64,000 bases of DNA from Phytohalomonas tamaricis (GTDB taxonomy: Bacteria > Pseudomonadota > Gammaproteobacteria > Pseudomonadales > Halomonadaceae). The translations under genes were made by a program, and so were the position numbers. The DNA is taken from positions 558,001 to 622,000 of the forward strand of contig NZ_PVRV01000020.1 of NCBI RefSeq assembly GCF_003012345.1. Direction: 5' to 3'. Under the pieces are notes generated by a model, which had not been told where the DNA came from, did not search any database, and saw only the letters and a program-made list of their open reading frames with translations. Positions 63,167-64,000 of the stretch are shown here, piece after piece (within the stretch, counting starts at the first letter, position 1; every line of letters starts with the position of its first letter).

Positions 63167-64000
63167 ATGAACAACGATGAGGTCATCACCAACGCTGAGC
63201 GGCTTCCTCCTGAACAGCCCCAACTGTCGATAGGTATGCTCCCGCTCAGCGATGCAGCGCCACTAGTGGTTGCCGTGCATAATGGCTTTTTTGAACGTGA
63301 AGGACTGGAAGTTACGCTCTCGGTTGAAGCCTCATGGGCGAATATTCGCGACAAAATGCAGCTTGGATCGCTTGATGCCGCTCAGATGCTAGCGTTAATG
63401 CCGCTGGCGTCATCCTTGGGCCTCGATGGACGCAAGACTGCAATACTGAGTGCTATGACGCTCAACCTGAACGGTAATGCCATTACCGTCTCAAACGATG
63501 TTTATCAGCAGATGCTCGCGCTTGCCCCCACTCAGGCCCATGATAGTACGACCACGGCTGCGGCATTGTCACAGATCATCAAGGCACGTCAGCAACAGGG
63601 GCTTGAGCCACTACGCTTTGCTACCGTTTATACGTTTTCTTCACACCGCTATTTGTTGAGATATTGGCTTGCCAGCGCCGGTATCGATCCTGACCGTGAT
63701 CTTGATCTTCGTGTCGTACCACCACCGCAGATGGCAGCGCAACTGGAGGCTGGGCAAATTGATGGCTATTGTGTCGGTGATCCATGGAACACTATGGCGG
63801 CCAAGCGTACCAGTGGTGTCGTGCTGGCTAGTAGTGAAAACATTTGGCAGAACGGACAGGAGAAAGTGCTGGGTGTACGCGAAGAGTGGGTCAAGACGCA
63901 CCCTGACACACATCGCGCCTTGTTGCGGGCCTTGATCCAAGCCTGCGCCTGGCTTGATGCCGATATCGAGCATCGCCGCATCGCCGCTTCACTCCTCGTC
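63167..64000 (+). CDS. nasS: NasS, nitrate-sensing NrtA-like protein (runs off the window)
   Basis: The first 278 residues of a protein like ABC nitrate-binding proteins. It lacks a signal peptide, as expected for cytoplasmic NasS, which binds nitrate and releases NasT. Features are IGMLPLSDAAPLVVAVHNGFF near the N terminus, SHRYLLRYWLASAGIDPDRD in the middle, and GQIDGYCVGDPWN, all typical of the NrtA/NasS group. The start ATG is one base after the nasT stop, with GGAG within nasT. The 3' end is beyond the window. Confidence 0.9.
   Translation, partial: MNNDEVITNAERLPPEQPQLSIGMLPLSDAAPLVVAVHNGFFEREGLEVTLSVEASWANIRDKMQLGSLDAAQMLALMPLASSLGLDGRKTAILSAMTLNLNGNAITVSNDVYQQMLALAPTQAHDSTTTAAALSQIIKARQQQGLEPLRFATVYTFSSHRYLLRYWLASAGIDPDRDLDLRVVPPPQMAAQLEAGQIDGYCVGDPWNTMAAKRTSGVVLASSENIWQNGQEKVLGVREEWVKTHPDTHRALLRALIQACAWLDADIEHRRIAASLLV

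Overview
The window is chromosomal DNA from a gammaproteobacterium. The gene content (rpsU-dnaG-rpoD, the lptD-surA-pdxA-rsmA-apaG-apaH operon, amgK-murU wall recycling, a pqq operon, nasT-nasS nitrate control) and moderately high GC suggest a Halomonadaceae or Oceanospirillales relative. The family is inferred from protein style, not from a search. Two regions stand apart: an AT-rich stretch at about 4.3-8.95 kb, and the densely packed, GC-richer remainder.

Layout. 1-4.3 kb: the 3' part of a PQQ operon (pqqB end, pqqC, pqqD, pqqE and an S9 peptidase), with overlapping genes. 4.3-8.95 kb: an AT-rich island with few genes, lying against the 3' end of a CAU-anticodon tRNA. It holds a P2 Ogr/Delta-type zinc-finger activator, a DUF2158 protein, small membrane proteins and a DUF551-type protein, but no integrase. 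9-12 kb: YceI-like protein, DkgB-type reductase, and an SHMT homologue whose cofactor pocket looks remodelled. 12.3-22.5 kb: LpxO-like hydroxylase, then an iron block: phosphopantetheinyl transferase, FhuC-FhuD-FhuB importer, FhuF-like reductase, TonB receptor and a YojI/SyrD-type exporter, with two Fur-box-like sites.

22.9-26.5 kb: a compact cluster of a cupredoxin-like exported protein, a membrane GGDEF/EAL protein with a degraded GGDEF active site, and a predicted lipoprotein truncated haemoglobin. 26.6-36 kb: AEC transporter, DUF4168, DUF421, HNH nuclease, a second PAS-GGDEF-EAL protein, MtgA, an XRE-cupin regulator with AzlCD, and an amidase. 36-40 kb: glutathione-dependent formaldehyde detoxification (frmA, fghA), a LysR regulator and a Crp/Fnr regulator. 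40.5-44.8 kb: the macromolecular synthesis operon rpsU-dnaG-rpoD. 45-47 kb: tsaD, folB, folK. 47-55.5 kb: cca, glpE, apaH, apaG, rsmA, pdxA, surA, lptD, all on the minus strand. 55.6-60.7 kb: amgK, murU, OsmC, speD, AI-2E transporter, coq7. 60.9-64 kb: a nitrate/nitrite transporter divergent from nasT-nasS. The transporter's upstream region carries a sigma-54 promoter match and two hexaloop hairpins of the kind bound by ANTAR proteins such as NasT, so the window shows a probable complete nitrate-responsive control circuit.

The most notable items are the nitrate leader circuit, the SHMT homologue with five altered pocket positions, the cupredoxin/c-di-GMP/haemoglobin cluster, and a possible leader ORF with an attenuator in front of the small phage-like operon at 8.0-8.6 kb. 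No CRISPR array, complete insertion sequence or rRNA gene was seen.
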